Notes: generated from the letters alone by a model not told the origin. DNA of 64,000 nt from Persicaria tinctoria (GCA_037127255.1 JBANSL010000005.1:75521160-75585159), one strand, 5' to 3'. Numbered from the stretch's first letter, positions 21,514 to 33,780 are shown. Translations and numbers: made by a program.

Positions 21514-22917
21514 TTGGAGCTAGGCACCAGGCCGATTTCGAGGGACCCGTACAGGATGGCGCCGACAGAGATAGACGAGCTGAAGGCACGGTTGGAGGAG
21601 CTAGCCGGGAAGGGCTACATCAGGCCGAGTGCTTTGCCGCGGGGAGCACCAGTGTTGTTCGTGAAGAAGAAGGATGGGTCGTTGAGGCTATGCATAGATT
21701 ACAGAGAGTTGAACCGGGCTACGGTGAAGAATCGTTACCCGTTGCCGAGAATAGACGATTTGATGGATCAGCTGCAGGGAGCTGTCGTCTTCTCGAAGAT
21801 AGATTTGCGTTCGGGTTATCACCAGCTGAGGGTGAAGTCAGAGGACATCCCGAAGACGGCCTTCAGGACTAGATACGGACACTACGAGTTTGTGGTTATG
21901 CCGTTCGGGCTAACCAACGCGCCAGCCGCCTTCATGGAGTTGATGAACAGGGTGTTCATCGATTTTCTTGACAGATTCGTGGTGGTATTTATCGACGACA
22001 TCTTGATCTACTCGAGGAGCAGAGAGGAGCATGCTGAGCACCTGAGGATTGTGCTGAGAATTCTACAGAAGCATAAACTGTTCGGGAAGTTTAGCAAGTG
22101 TGAGTTCTGGCTCTCCGAGGTGATGTTTCTTGGTCATGTTATATCCGCAGCAGGGATATCAGTAGATGCATCGAAGGTTGATGCTATCGTTGCTTGGGAG
22201 ATCCCCAAGAACGTCAGAGACATCAGGTCTTTTCTAGGTTTGGCTAGCTATTACCGACGGTTCGTCGAGGGCTTCTCCAGCATAGCTAGGCCGATGACGC
22301 AGCTGACGAAGAAGGGAGTACCCTTCGAGTGGAGCCCGGCGTGCCAGGCCAGTTTTGATCTGCTGAAGCAGAAGTTGACATCCGCGCCAGTGTTAGCACT
22401 ACCAGAGGGGACGGAGGACTTCGTGGTCTACACGGATGCTTCGAGTTCAGGTTTAGGTTGTGTGCTACAGCAGAGGGATCGGGTCATCGCTTACGCTTCG
22501 CGCCAGCTGAAGCCAGGGGAGGAGTCATACCCCACGCACGATCTTGAGCTAGCTGCAGTGGTACATGCGCTCAAGATCTGGAGGCACTATCTGTATGGCA
22601 CGTCAGTGAAGATCATGACCGATCACAAAAATCTGAAGTACATTTTCACGCAGAAAGAGCTGAACATGCGTCAGAGGAGGTGGCTGGAGTTGATCAAGGA
22701 CTACGAGTTGGAGATTGAGTATCACCCGGGGAAGGCCAATGTGGTGGCCGACGCCTTGAGTCGGAAGACTCGTCAGGAGATTGTTTTGTCCAGATTGACG
22801 GCTCGACCTGAGTTACAACGGGATCTGATCAGTTGTGGGATAGAGGTCTGGTCACAGCGAGAGAGTGGACAGCTGAGTTTCCTAGAGGTTCAGTCAGAGT
22901 TGATGTGCACAACCTGA
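21514..22917 (+). pseudogene. Reverse transcriptase and RNase H of the gypsy element
   Basis: An open frame of 467 codons has the RT blocks [20 protein letters not shown] and [11 protein letters not shown], the active-site FIDD (about residues 159-162) and [11 protein letters not shown]. RNase H follows (TDASSSGLG near residue 308, then [23 protein letters not shown]). It copies element RNA into DNA in virus-like particles. The frame ends in out-of-frame sequence (about 22800-22917) just before integrase, with probable loss of linker sequence. Confidence 0.95.
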
Positions 22918-24239
22918 AGCAGAAGATCATGATAGAGGCACATTCCACTCCTTATTCGGTCCATCCAGGATCGAATAAGATGTACCAGGACTTGAGGAGG
23001 ACGTTCTGGTGGCGCAGGATGAAGACTGATGTCGCTTTGTTTGTAGCGCGATGTCAGGTCTGCCAGCAGGTGCGGATAGAGCACCAGAAGCCCGGAGGGA
23101 TGACACGATCACTTCCTGACCCTGTGTGGAAGTGGACGGATATCACGATGGACTTCGTGACAAGATTGAGGAGAGATGTACGAGGCTTTGATCCGATTTG
23201 GGTTGTGGTCGACAGGTTGACCAAGACCGCCCATTTCATTCCGATTCAGGAGACATGGCATGTGTCTGATTTAGTCCGAGCTTTTATACAGCATATAGTG
23301 AGGGTGCATGGGGTTCCCGAGAGGATAGTATCTGATAGAGATGGCCGCTTCACTTCGAGATTCTGGAGGCAGGTGCACGAGGCTCTGGGGAGGAAGTTGC
23401 ATTTCAGCACGGCCTATCACCCGCAGACGGACGGGCAGAGCGAGAGGACGATTCAGACGCTGGAGGATATGCTGAGGGCTTGTGTTTTGGAGTGGGGGAA
23501 CCTTTGGGTTCGGCATCTTCCCCTAGTAGAGTTCTCGTACAACAACAGCTATCATTCATCGATCAGGATGGCTCCTTTTGAGGCGTTGTACGGGAGGCGA
23601 TGCAAGTCGCCTATCTGCTGGGATGAGACTGCAGACCGAGTGGGGACACTACCATAGTACGTGCAGGAGGCGACAGATCAGGTCAGACGGATCCGAGAGC
23701 ATCTGAGGGTTGCGCACGACCGACAGAAGAAGTATGCTGATAGGCGCAGGATTGAGTTGGCCTTTGAGGATGGAGATCATGTCTGGTTGCGAGTGTCACC
23801 GACGAGAGGGATCCGACGATTCGGGATGAAGGGCAAATTGAGCCCTAGATATGTGGGCCCCTTTGAGATCCTCGAGCGAGTAGGAGAGGTTGCTTACAGA
23901 GTTGCTTTACCGCCCCGTTTGGCTGGTATACACGATGTCTTCCACGTGTCACAGCTGAGAAAGTACGAGCCAGATCCGAGTCATAGATTGGACTACTCCG
24001 GATTAGAGATAGCACCTGACCATACCTTCGTGGAGCATCCGATTGCTGTTCTTGACCGACGGGTCAAGAAGCTGAGGCGTAGAGAGGTACCGTTGGTACT
24101 TATACAGTGGGCTAGGAGAAGCCCCGAGGAGGCCACTTGGGAGACAGAGGAGAGTATACGGGCGAGCTATGGAGATGTATTAGATGAGTTGCTAGCGTCG
24201 TATGTACAGCCACGTGCAGATATAGCTTTGACTGCGTGA
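22833..24239 (+). pseudogene. Integrase with C-terminal chromodomain of the gypsy element
   Basis: Frame 22833-23657 carries the HHCC zinc-binding region (residues within 22940-23070, C-x2-C in ARCQVCQ). The catalytic DDE core follows (ITMDFV, IVSDRDGRF, GQSERTIQ). A single TAG at 23655-23657 interrupts it; the same frame continues to 24239 with the GPY-type region (KLSPRYVGPFEI, RVALPP, HDVFHVSQLRKY) and a chromodomain-like tail (PLVLIQWARRSPEEATWE). Chromodomain integrases usually direct insertion to heterochromatin. The one stop makes this copy defective. Confidence 0.93.
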
Positions 24240-25110
24240 GTGGCCGGTGAGTACCTGGGAGGGGGACCCTTAGCCGTACTATGTGTGATTGGGTGTTTAC
24301 CTCTGTGACTGAGTGCGCGTTTTCTGTGATTGATATGCGTGGTGGGGCCCATGAGCGGTCCTACATGACGTGATTATCATTGATATGTGATACTTTATGA
24401 TATATGACTGATATGATATCGTTATGATTATGTGATTGTTGTGAGTATGGATGATAAATGATGGTATGTCGGAATATTGAACCTAGGAAAAGGAATAAGG
24501 CTTAGCCTTAGAGGTGGATGTTAATCCACCCTCTGTTTTGATTGAGTCGTAATGAGATCATATGTTTGATCCTTGGAGGTGGATTTTTGATCCACACTCC
24601 TGTTGGGAGAATAGAATGTCGGGAATCGGGTTTGAACTTTAGAGGTGGATGACCACCTCTCGAGAGAGAAAGTCGAGCGGAGACTAGAAGTGTCTAGGTC
24701 TAATGTCGAGTCGGGACGCCAAACACCTTGATTTTGAGATTTAGTTCGGAAATGAGCAATTTAAGGTTCCAATGTCCGGGTAAACCTATTATACTTCGCG
24801 AAGTGGATACGAGCTTTCCACGGGGGCACTCGTGGAATTTTCGCTAAGACCGAGCGGTAGTGTGATTATCCTCTCGAGTTGTGATACTTTCAAGGTTGAG
24901 GCGAGATGTGATGGGGGCGCCCATCACATGCTTGATGAAACCTTCGAGATTATTACGGCCGTGACAAAGGTGGCGTGAGATTCTTGGACGACGCATCCAA
25001 GATGATCGTCTGCCTTTTGTTACGATTCAAGGACTCAAGTTTTAAAACCTTCTCCGCCGGTTTAAACCTTTTTGTCTCGGGGACGAGACTTGTTTTTAGA
25101 GGTGGATGAT
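24240..25110 (+). other. 3' untranslated region of the gypsy element
   Basis: The stretch between the pol stop and the 3' LTR has no coding frame. A motif AGAGGTGGAT recurs at about 24509, 24575 (as GGAGGTGGAT), 24641 and 25098; the last is directly before the 3' LTR and is the likely polypurine primer site. Confidence 0.7.
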
Positions 25111-26856
25111 TGTAAAGACCGGAATTTAATTAGTATTTATAAAATATCCGTAGGATAATCCGAATATTATCTTCCCTTATGATTATGAAAACCCGGAAAA
25201 TTTAAAAAAATTTATACCTAGCTTTACATGGATTTAATGACGGAAAAAATATGTCCAAGCCACTTTTCTCGTATCTTATAAACGTAACGGATTTTAACGA
25301 TTCGCGAGCTCGGGTTTTACATTATGTTAAAGAGGTCATCCACCCAAATTGCCCAACATTGATCCACCAAACCCTTGACTTGTGGCTTGCTTGTGAATGT
25401 AGACATTCAACCACTCCCATCTCTTCATCCCATCACCACCCATGCTTTGACTCATGAAGCCAACCACCCCTTTCCTCTATAAGCCTGACCCCAAGACTCA
25501 TGAGGAGCCCATCCAAAGAAGCCCCACCGTCACTTGAGAGGAGAGAGAGAGAGAGAAGGAGAGCCTTGCTCCATTTTAGGTCCATTTTGGACAGCCTTCA
25601 CAAGAAATAGCATAACTCCCTCCATACTCATTCAAATTGAGCAAACTCAGTGGCCATGGATCCGTCTTGAACCCAGCTTTCCATACATATCTCATACACA
25701 AAACTCCAAGGTCTTTTGCCCAGCTAAAATCGTCCATCTTTGAAGCTGCAGAAAACTGTTTTTGAAGGGTCTTGAGAGTTTGACTTGATTTCTTGTGTTT
25801 GAAAGGTGTTCCGAAGGACTCCCGAGGGTGTTCTTGAGTCGTTTGTGTGGGATTCTTCGAAGGCTCTTGTTGATTGGATCCTTGGTTGTGCACTTTATTG
25901 CTTGCTTATTCTCCGGACTCCAGGTAAGTCCCCTGGACTTACTCATGATGGATTTATGTGATACTCTTTGTCTTATCGAGAGTCTTCATGCATCACGCGA
26001 CCTAGTAACATGTTTAGGAATATAAACTGGTAATATGACGTAGGATGAGCTTAGTAAATCCAATAATTCATATGTATGCTATGTGTCTATGGTAGGACGG
26101 CCGTCAAAATCTAAATAAATGACTTATACTCGATGGAACACGAATGAAATGGTGAAAGGCTTATGATGAGAAAGAATGAGTATGTTTGAGAAGGATGAGT
26201 ACGTTTGAGAAGGATGAGTACGTTTGAGAAGGATGATGATGATGATGATACGGGCCCTTGTGTGTTTATTTCGCATTTATATATATCTATACACTTGCTT
26301 ATGTGTTGCATTTTAACATTCATGTAGTTTAAGTATGCCTCTTTATATGGCACGGAGTGTGCATATTTCCGATGATTGACCCCGATTTATTTCTTGCTTT
26401 TAGATTCAGGTACCCCTTACCCGATATGACTTACTGATGTGGATGGTTGTCGGGACAGACCTTTTGGACGATTAGAGTGAGGGAGGTGCTTGACATTCTC
26501 ACTCTTTTGCTCATACGTTTTATCGTTTTGACCCGGCGTGGCCGTGACATTTTGTTGTATTTATGATTTCCGCTTTTATCTCTGTTCAAAACGTTTTCGC
26601 TATAGTCTAGGACAGATGAAGCCTCCAACGGGCTTACGATCTTTTCGGGGTTCGCAATCCCCATCTTTTGACAACTAAATCTTCCGCTTAAATGAACCTA
26701 ATAATAACTCGTACTCGGTCGTAAGATCCAAAGCTCACGGAAGAAGATCAAACTTCTTCTATAACGTTCCCCGATAATCTAGTATTCCGAACCTTATTTA
26801 CCTTCTAAGTAGGTTTATGGAGGTTAATTCGGGTACTTAAATTTCGGGTCGTTACA
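25111..26856 (+). repeat. 3' LTR of the gypsy element
   Basis: Same length as the 5' LTR (1,746 bp) and very similar. The flanking GCAGG follows at 26857-26861. Confidence 0.95.
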
Positions 26857-27304
26857 GCAGGCTTTATCTAAACTGATGACTTGTAGTCGTAATCTTCTTT
26901 AAGGAGCCAACACTCATTTCACCTAAATGTTTTTCTTATTACATAGCCTAAGTGATTCCTATTAGGGCTGAAGTGGAAGTATAATGCTTTATCCTATTGA
27001 AAAAACATTTGAGTTTTTGGTATCTTAGTTTCATATTATGGAGCATTATATAGTATGGACATAAGGGGTTTACATTGTCATTGTTTACCATGTTATCGAT
27101 CATGAGATCTAAAGTGAGAAATTTAAATTTTATTATCCAGTGGCAGCAAAAATTTTCCTTATGGGGAGAAACTATGGGGAGAAACTAAGTATTTATCTAA
27201 TTACTTTTTCTGTCTTTTCCTTAATTTCGTGGGTTGGTGGGAAAGTTTCAGAATAGCGAATTGCGTGGGTGCTCATGTCTTAATTTGGATGCTGTAATTG
27301 TTAG

Positions 27305-27765
27305 GCGATAGATGATGATTGCAATCAAACAGGACAAATGGTTGCAGGACTGCTTGGTTGGCCACAAGGGACCTTTGCTTCAAAGGTATCTTCTATAAAC
27401 TTTGAATACACCAGTAATTGAACGCGAATAGAATGATACTCTAATAATTTGGTGATTTGTACTAACATACCTATTTAGCCGAGTTTTGTTAGCAAAATGA
27501 TCAGTGGCATTGCCATCCATAAAGCATTAGTTTCTTTGGTGTGCTGAATAACAGTGTGGCTTAGGTTCATTCAAGCACTCCAATTATCAAAAAAATATTT
27601 TTACTTTATAACAATCTACCTTTTGTGAATGCAAATTATGATTTGTGGCTAGAAATCCTGGACTCTTTTTATACTCCTTTTCGCTATTTCTTTCGGGTTT
27701 TCTCTGCATTTCTAGTAGGTTGTGCTGGACATGGAGAAGCAGACGACAACAGTGGATAGAGATGT
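27305..27765 (+). pseudogene. Captured ETF-beta (electron transfer flavoprotein beta subunit) exons
   Basis: Exon 27305-27385 encodes [20 protein letters not shown] and QGTFASK, then GTATCT. Exon 27719-27765, after TAG, encodes VVLDMEKQTTTVDRDV. Mitochondrial ETF-beta has the same consecutive segments ([13 protein letters not shown]...[26 protein letters not shown]). The protein normally passes electrons from acyl-CoA and branched-chain dehydrogenases to ETF-ubiquinone oxidoreductase. The second exon runs into a short repeat (GTTTTTTAGTTCCATATATA, again at about 27969) and stops. Confidence 0.85.
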
Positions 27766-28140
27766 TTTTTAGTTCCATATATAAGGTCACTTATCCCCTA
27801 GCTATTGCTTGCTTGCATAGTTAAATAGTTAAGAAAACTGGTGTAATTATGTAGATCCTTAATGTCTTCAAGTTGAATAGTATGTCATGATGTTCGTTAT
27901 ATAGTACTTGATGCTCTTGCTTGTGCTTTGTAGTTCCATATATAAGGTCACGTATCCAATATGCCAATGTTTTTTAGTTCCATATATAAGGTCACTTATC
28001 CATCCAGATTATGTGTACCGTCCGACACTGATAATGGCTTTAGAAGAGTTCGGGTTCTCTCTTTCCATCTTTTTTTCTTCTAATTTCAAGAATTTTTTTC
28101 TTCGATCATATAATCAGGTAAAAAAACATAAGCAATGGCA
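27760..28140 (+). repeat. Short repeats and unrecognised exon-like segment
   Basis: TTCCATATATAAGGTCAC occurs three times (about 27772, 27935, 27980). A possible exon near 28003-28070 reads HPDYVYRPTLIMALEEFGF; I do not recognise it. Confidence 0.4.
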
Positions 28141-28975
28141 AAATTGAAAGTTAAAAAAAATTGAAATCAGTTAGATGAATTGATACATGTGCATGATTTG
28201 TATAGAAATATGGTCTATAGGTGAGTTAATTGGAGTTTTTCAAGAGTAATGGTGCTATTGCTGCTGAAATTGTAGATGAGATTTGTATAATGCATGGATA
28301 CTCATTGCTCACATTTTTATATAGGGGTTAATTGCTGAGATTTTCTTGGTCAAGTGAGACTAGATTTGTAGTTACTATGACTATTTTTAGTTGTTTGATC
28401 ATTAGCTGATGTCTCAATTTTTTTAGAAAATGTGGTGATTGTTATAATTATCATTTGAAAATGGGGTTTCTCTTTTTTCTGTCTTAACAAACTTTGTTAA
28501 TAAAAGTCACAAACGTGTTTAATAAAATTTGCTTGCATCTCATATGTGGCTCCTTTCGTCTGCCATAGTTTGTTTAATATATATATCATTTCGTTTCAGG
28601 TTACCTATCCATTTGATGTTATTAATGCTTGCGTTTCATGTGGTTGCTTGGGTCTGACACATGTTTTCTCCTTGCTTGACAATCATTGCTAACATAAACT
28701 GAGTATTTATAAATTTTAATTGCTTACATATATGAGAATTGTCTAGCATTCTTAAAATGATTATGTTACACAATTTGGTGCCATTGAAGGATTACTTGTG
28801 CTAAATTGAGAAATGTTTGGTATATTTAATTACCCACTTTGACTTTCACTGGTCTAATACTTGGCACATGATTAATTAGGTAATAGGCTATCCCATAAAT
28901 GGGTACTAATTATAGATTTATATTTGTACCTTGTGAGTTTATTAAAAGTAATAATTTAGCTAGCGACTATTTTTT
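28141..28975. other. AT-rich spacer, no gene seen
   Basis: No coding pattern or named repeat is visible. Confidence 0.4.
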
Positions 28976-28979
28976 CAGA

Positions 28980-29056
28980 TGTGGTTGAAGGTGTTTGAAG
29001 AAGATGATTCGCAAGTAAAAGCAATACTCAAATGCTTATTTGTGGTTGCAACCAGG
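28980..29056 (+). pseudogene. Exon-like segment of unrecognised protein
   Basis: After TTTTTTCAG the frame reads MWLKVFEEDDSQVKAILKCL and FVVATR, ending CCAG|GTTTTG. Splice-like ends and amphipathic sequence suggest a captured exon. No family was recognised. Confidence 0.35.
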
Positions 29057-29122
29057 TTTTGCAGCTTCCCCCATTTTGGCTCTTAATGAAAACTGCCTAA
29101 TAGTTAACAATCTTCCGGGTGA

Positions 29123-29220
29123 GCCATTGAAGACGATCTTCGAGCCGAGCTGCCTTCTCCTGTTTGTTTCCGCCATTGAAGACGATCTTCGTGCCGAGCT
29201 GCCTTCTCCTGTTTGATTGG
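29123..29220 (+). repeat. Two 49-bp tandem units
   Basis: GCCATTGAAGACGATCTTCG, followed by a GCCGAGCTGCCTTCTCC stretch, occurs at 29123 and 29172 with single-base differences. Confidence 0.85.
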
Positions 29221-29774
29221 GTTTAAATGTAGTTGTAGAGCGGCTTTGCTCGAGGATGAGGAGGTCTTCGGAGCTCCGATGCGGGAAAAGGGGATTTCTG
29301 TTTTCCAATTGCATAGATAGACTTTGTTGACGTTATTCCTCTACTCCAATTTATGTAGCAACATTTTCTATTATAGCCCTTTTACCTCAAACTTTAGTTT
29401 TATTAGTTGACCAGGACTTCCCTTGAGGTCTGTTTTGTGGTTGTGGCTATAGTCTAGACTAACTAACAACTAAGACATGATGTGATGTATCAATGGAATC
29501 TTCGCACTAATAGCCTCTTAATCATTCTCAGCAACCAATATGAATGTTATGTATTATGTATTTGTATCCATGTAACCATTTACTGCCTTTATTACCCTTT
29601 TTTTATATGAATTTGTTTAAGGTGTATTTTATAATGGGTAGATATCTATAATCTTTATCTTTTATTCATAGAATCTTAGCATGTAATAGTCTAAAATCTT
29701 TATATATGGGATGTTATAAGTGCATGTTATTGTGTTTTTGTATTGATTTTTCATTTAGTGAAGAGTTTCATCCT

Positions 29775-30330
29775 TGGAATTTTGTTTCTTTAATTTTGTC
29801 CCAATTTCCTCCCAATCCGTTCTCATTCATCGATTACGGTTTTTGCAAACAAGAAAGGCTCAGCCGGTGCGCCTGCTGCTTTGGCGATGAGGTACGGTGG
29901 ATCTGGTGCGGAAGAGAGCGGGAGGGCGAGCGCGAGAGGGGACCGGTGCTCCCGTTCTGACTGAATTCAAGATCAGGGGATGAAGGAGGAGCTCCAAGTC
30001 GTCGCCCATACCGTTGATTCTATTTCCGACTCCGAGGCTGAAGAAGATGTCCCTACCGCCGGAGATGGTGACACTGATGATGATGAGGTAATTGCTTCTC
30101 AATTCCTCCTCCTTTCCACTCCCAACTCTGAATTTGGAGAGGATTTTTGTTGTTTCTTTAATTTGGTCCCAATCCGTTTTCATTGATCGATTAGGGTTTT
30201 TGATGCCAAGAATCACTCAGCCGGTGCGCCTGCTCGGCTGCTGGGCCGGTGACACTGATGATGGTGACGAGGAGGTAATTGCTTCTCAATTCCTCCTTTC
30301 CACTCCCAACACTTACACCCTTTTAGGTTT
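29775..30330 (+). repeat. Imperfect duplication around an exon-like segment
   Basis: Two related blocks (about 29775-30120 and 30150-30330) share CTCAGCCGGTGCGCCTGCT, GGTGACACTGATGATG and GAGGTAATTGCTTCTCAATT. In the first, the frame 29980-30090 reads MKEELQVVAHTVDSISDSEA followed by an acidic tail, ending GAG|GTAATT, as for a first coding exon. No family was recognised. Confidence 0.5.
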
Positions 30331-30925
30331 TTGTTTGATGTTCATTGCTTCATTAGAGCTGAACCTTTATCTTACAAAATCAAACAGATTCTCAAACATT
30401 CATACGGTTATTTGAATTAGAGATGGAATGGCTTTGTCGGTTTATACACAGGATTAATTAGTTGCATATATAATGTCAATTTGTTCTACTTTATTTGTTC
30501 TAATTCGTCATCTAAGTTTCAGATTAATTGCTCATTTGTTCTGCTGGATTTTAAACCAAAATGTAACTGATTATATCACTCACATCACTTATTTCCCTTG
30601 ATTTGCAATATTACAAAATCTGTCATACTATAAATCTGCATTCGGTTATTTGAGTAAAGTAGCAAATCTGCATTTAAAATATGTGATACTTTTCTCTTTT
30701 CTCCAAGAATAGATATTTAATCTGAATGTTTTATAAAATCTGTAATCTGAATTTTATAAAATCTATAATCTGAATTTTAATCTGAATTTTTTTAATAAAT
30801 ATGTAATCTGATTTTTAATTTGAATGTTTTATAAAATCTGAATGTTTAATCTGATTTACCTATATGACTGTAATCTGATTTTTTAAAGATATTTAATCTG
30901 CATTCACTTTTTTCCTTGGATTTTC
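30331..30925. repeat. AT-rich tract with TAATCTGAATTTT repeats
   Basis: Many short TAATCTGA(A/T)TTTT-type units occur between about 30610 and 30900. No gene is seen. Confidence 0.6.
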
Positions 30926-30927
30926 AG

Positions 30928-31160
30928 CGCATTTTCCCCTAAAAAGAACAAAAAATATTACTGTTTTTTCTTAAGAAATTTGACTGTATGACAGTAACTA
31001 ATTCACTTCTTTCCTTGGATGTCATACTTTGCTCATTTAACACATTTTCCCCTCAAAAAGAACACAAAATATTACTGTTTTTTCTTAAGAAATCTGACTG
31101 TATGACAGTAACTAATTCACTTCTTTCCTTGGATGTCATACTTTGCTCATTTATTCTGGC
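30928..31160 (+). repeat. Tandem duplication, 114-bp unit
   Basis: The unit beginning CTGTTTTTTCTTAAGAAAT at 30961 recurs at 31075 almost unchanged; a partial third copy precedes it. Confidence 0.85.
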
Positions 31161-31383
31161 TGGATTTTTATAAAATAATTGTAACTGATTTTTCAAAAAA
31201 TTCATATGTAATATTCAAAATTTCAGATCTAATATTCCTCCTTCAGTTGTATGACAGTAACTCATATTTTGGTTTCCTGTATGATATATGTCATTGCTGA
31301 ATACTTAGATCTGTCAATGTTGAATAATATAAATAGATTTTTTTTGGTAGACAATATTATAAGATGTCATTGTTGATCCTACT

Positions 31384-31641
31384 ATGCCCGTGCAGTTTGA
31401 AAGAAGGCAATTTCATCTATTAGTTTGTTTTGGCATGACTATCAACAAAAGTAAAGGGCAATCCCTCTCAAATGTTGGTTTATATTTGCCTAAACCTGTT
31501 TTTACTCATGGTCAATTATATCTAGCAGTGTCTCGAGTTACGTCTAGGAGAGGTTTAAAGATAATAATAGGTGATCAGCGCTCTAAGATTTTGACGTCTA
31601 CTACCAATTTCGTATACAAAGAAGTGTTCTACAATGTATAG
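31384..31641 (+). pseudogene. Helitron helicase (PIF1-like) C-terminal fragment
   Basis: The frame contains [40 protein letters not shown] and [16 protein letters not shown], and ends FVYKEVFYN. This is the conserved C-terminal end of the PIF1-like 5'-3' helicase of plant Helitron RepHel proteins (motifs [25 protein letters not shown]). The rest of the helicase and the Rep endonuclease are absent. Position near the 3' end and + orientation fit the surrounding Helitron. Confidence 0.88.
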
Positions 31642-31741
31642 TGTATGGTTGTTGAATTATGCTTTGCATTTTAACATTGTAATTAGTGGTTCATTATCAC
31701 TATATTTTTGGAATTAGTGGTTCATCTTACCATGTGTATGA

Positions 31742-32136
31742 CAATTTTGAGTAAATTAATCATTACATTTACAATAGCTTACTAACTTGATAGCCTTATT
31801 CAATTTATGACCATATGTATGGCAATTTTGACCATGTTTAGGAATAATTTGATTCTGTATGAATTGAGTTGTAACAACGTGTCCTGAAATTTTTTAATTT
31901 TATTAATCCTAAGGATGGGTAAATCCATTTGAAATTTAGATTTGTGAGTGAGTGTTGCTTATGACTTTGTCCATATTGAGCTTGATTTTTCTTCTTTTTT
32001 TTCCCGATGATTGATCGAATGTAAGGCAATAGCCGATTTTGTTTTGAGCTAACCGAATGCTGACTTTTGGTTGAATTATGAAATTTATTTAGTTTTTGAA
32101 ATGCAATTTTGAGTAAATTAATCATTACATTTACTA
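31742..32136 (+). repeat. Direct repeat pair flanking a 330-bp spacer
   Basis: CAATTTTGAGTAAATTAATC, followed by ATTACATTTAC, occurs at about 31742 and again at about 32104. The second copy abuts the candidate Helitron head. Confidence 0.7.
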
Positions 32137-32137
32137 T

Positions 32138-32185
32138 CTATCTATCTATTAATATTACTAATTCTGCTGGCATTTTGCTGACGTC
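32138..32185 (+). other. Candidate second Helitron 5' terminus
   Basis: TCTATTAATATTACTAATTC, followed by GCTGGCATTTTGCTGACGTC, has the style of plant Helitron heads. The exact first base is uncertain because of the repeated CTAT. With the 3' end at 36376 it would delimit a 4.2-kb Helitron. Confidence 0.45.
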
Positions 32186-32510
32186 TCACAACCACAATTA
32201 AAGTTGCATTTTTTATTCAAATAGTATTTTCTTATTGGTCAATATTATTGCGGAAATTATTTGTTTCCTATTTGATATATATTTGTTTCCTATTTTTCAT
32301 ACGAAGATTATTTAAATTGATATGCTTATATCAATTTGTGATCTATTTTAAATATATTTATTTCATTTTTTTCATAGAAAAGATTATGTACATTGATATA
32401 CGTCGGACCACAATTTTGAATATTATCATTCCGTGTGGTCTTTTATATTATTATTTCATTAATATCACGATTTTGTTTATACATTTCATTCATATCAATA
32501 TTATTATATA

Positions 32511-32753
32511 CTCCCTCCGTTCGGCAAAACTTGTCATTTTAGGGTGTTAGTTTTGTTCAAAAAAACTTGTCATTGTAGGTATTTTGTCATTCACTTTACA
32601 AAAATGACCTTGATATGATTGATGGTTTGTTAGTTGTAGTTTTCGATAAAGTAAAAAAAGAGGGTAATAATTTAGGGTAAATTAGTACATTTGTTAATTG
32701 CCTTAAAACTTGTGAAATAAGCTAAAATGACAAGTTTTGCCAAACGGAGGGAG
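32511..32753. mobile_element. Stowaway-type (Tc1/mariner) MITE
   Basis: The 243-bp element has terminal inverted repeats CTCCCTCCGTTCGGCAAAAC / reverse (GTTTTGCCAAACGGAGGGAG) and a TA duplication on both sides (32509-32510 and 32754-32755). It contains no protein. Confidence 0.9.
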
Positions 32754-32789
32754 TATTTATGAGGACCACAATTTTGGATACTATCATTT

Positions 32790-32960
32790 TGAATGTTGGG
32801 TTGGTTGAGAGTCGGATCGGGTTTGGGTCAGGTCGGTTTTGTCTGTGTTCGGATCTATTTCGAGTCAAGTCAGATTCGGGTCGGGCTCGGTCTCGGGTTT
32901 GGGTTCAGTCGGGTCTCGGTTCAGGTGAGTCGGTCGGGTTTCTCGGGTTTTACCATCTCT
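32790..32960 (+). repeat. TCGGGT/GGGTTTGGG-rich tract
   Basis: Degenerate TCGGGTTTGGGTC-type short repeats fill this segment. Similar tracts lie at 52840-52975 and 59580-59725. Such tracts are common near transposon ends; the owner is not identified here. Confidence 0.5.
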
Positions 32961-33770
32961 AACCATGATGATCAGATCAGAAGCCATATATATTAATTGG
33001 TGCACATATTTATATAACTCTTATCCTTAATTTGTTATGTAATTAATTAGAATATCTAATAATACAAAATATATTTGAAAAATCAAATGTTTACATAATC
33101 TTATATTTATATATGTATATAAATAAATTGACTAATATATTGAAATGTGATAACTCAAGAATTAACAAGAATATTTAATTCAAATGTCAAAATCAAAATT
33201 AACTACTGTATAAAAAAACAATGACTGTCAAAATAATATTGCTTTTTAAAATTTACATTTATTATACAATATAGACATCTTAACTTTTTATTGAAAATTT
33301 TTAAAATATTTTTGGAGATAGAATTAAAACGTCATTAATTTTAAGAAGAAATTATTTTTGCACCTATTAAACTTAAAAATTGAGGAAAATAATTATCCAA
33401 ATTGAATATTTTAAATCTATACTTACTCTGCATATTCTACATGACATTTATATAAATTCAACAAACGATTTTTTAGAGATAAATTACATTTATTTTAAAC
33501 ATCTTAAATGACTATTTGGAATACAAAAAATAACAATTTAATATCTACAAACAAACATTGAAGAATTTTGAGAAAAGAAAGTGTGAAATTTGCATATATT
33601 ATCATTTAAAAATAAATAAATAAACACTCTTTTATGATTAATTTTTGGTGTTTGGATTCAAATATCGAAGAAAAAAATATTTACCTCCAAAATGAATATT
33701 TTAAATCTATATTTATTTTATACACCCTAGATGTCTCTTATTATAATTTCAATATTTTACGACCTTTAAT
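32961..33770. other. AT-rich sequence, nothing recognised
   Basis: The sequence is very AT-rich, without open frames or clear repeats. Confidence 0.4.
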
Positions 33771-33780
33771 TTTTTTTAAA

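Larger units (their letters stand above)
18297..26856 (+). mobile_element. Ty3/gypsy chromovirus LTR retrotransposon (Tekay/Del-like), nearly complete but defective
   Basis: Two 1,746-bp LTRs (TGTAAAG...TTACA) flank gag, RT, RNase H, integrase and a C-terminal chromodomain-like segment. A perfect 5-bp target duplication GCAGG stands at 18292-18296 and 26857-26861. By eye the LTRs differ at roughly a dozen positions (under 1%), so insertion is recent. The element cannot be autonomous: gag has stops, the gag end with zinc knuckle and protease is deleted, and a frame change separates RNase H from integrase. Gene order RT-RH-INT plus the chromodomain place it in the chromoviruses. Confidence 0.95.
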
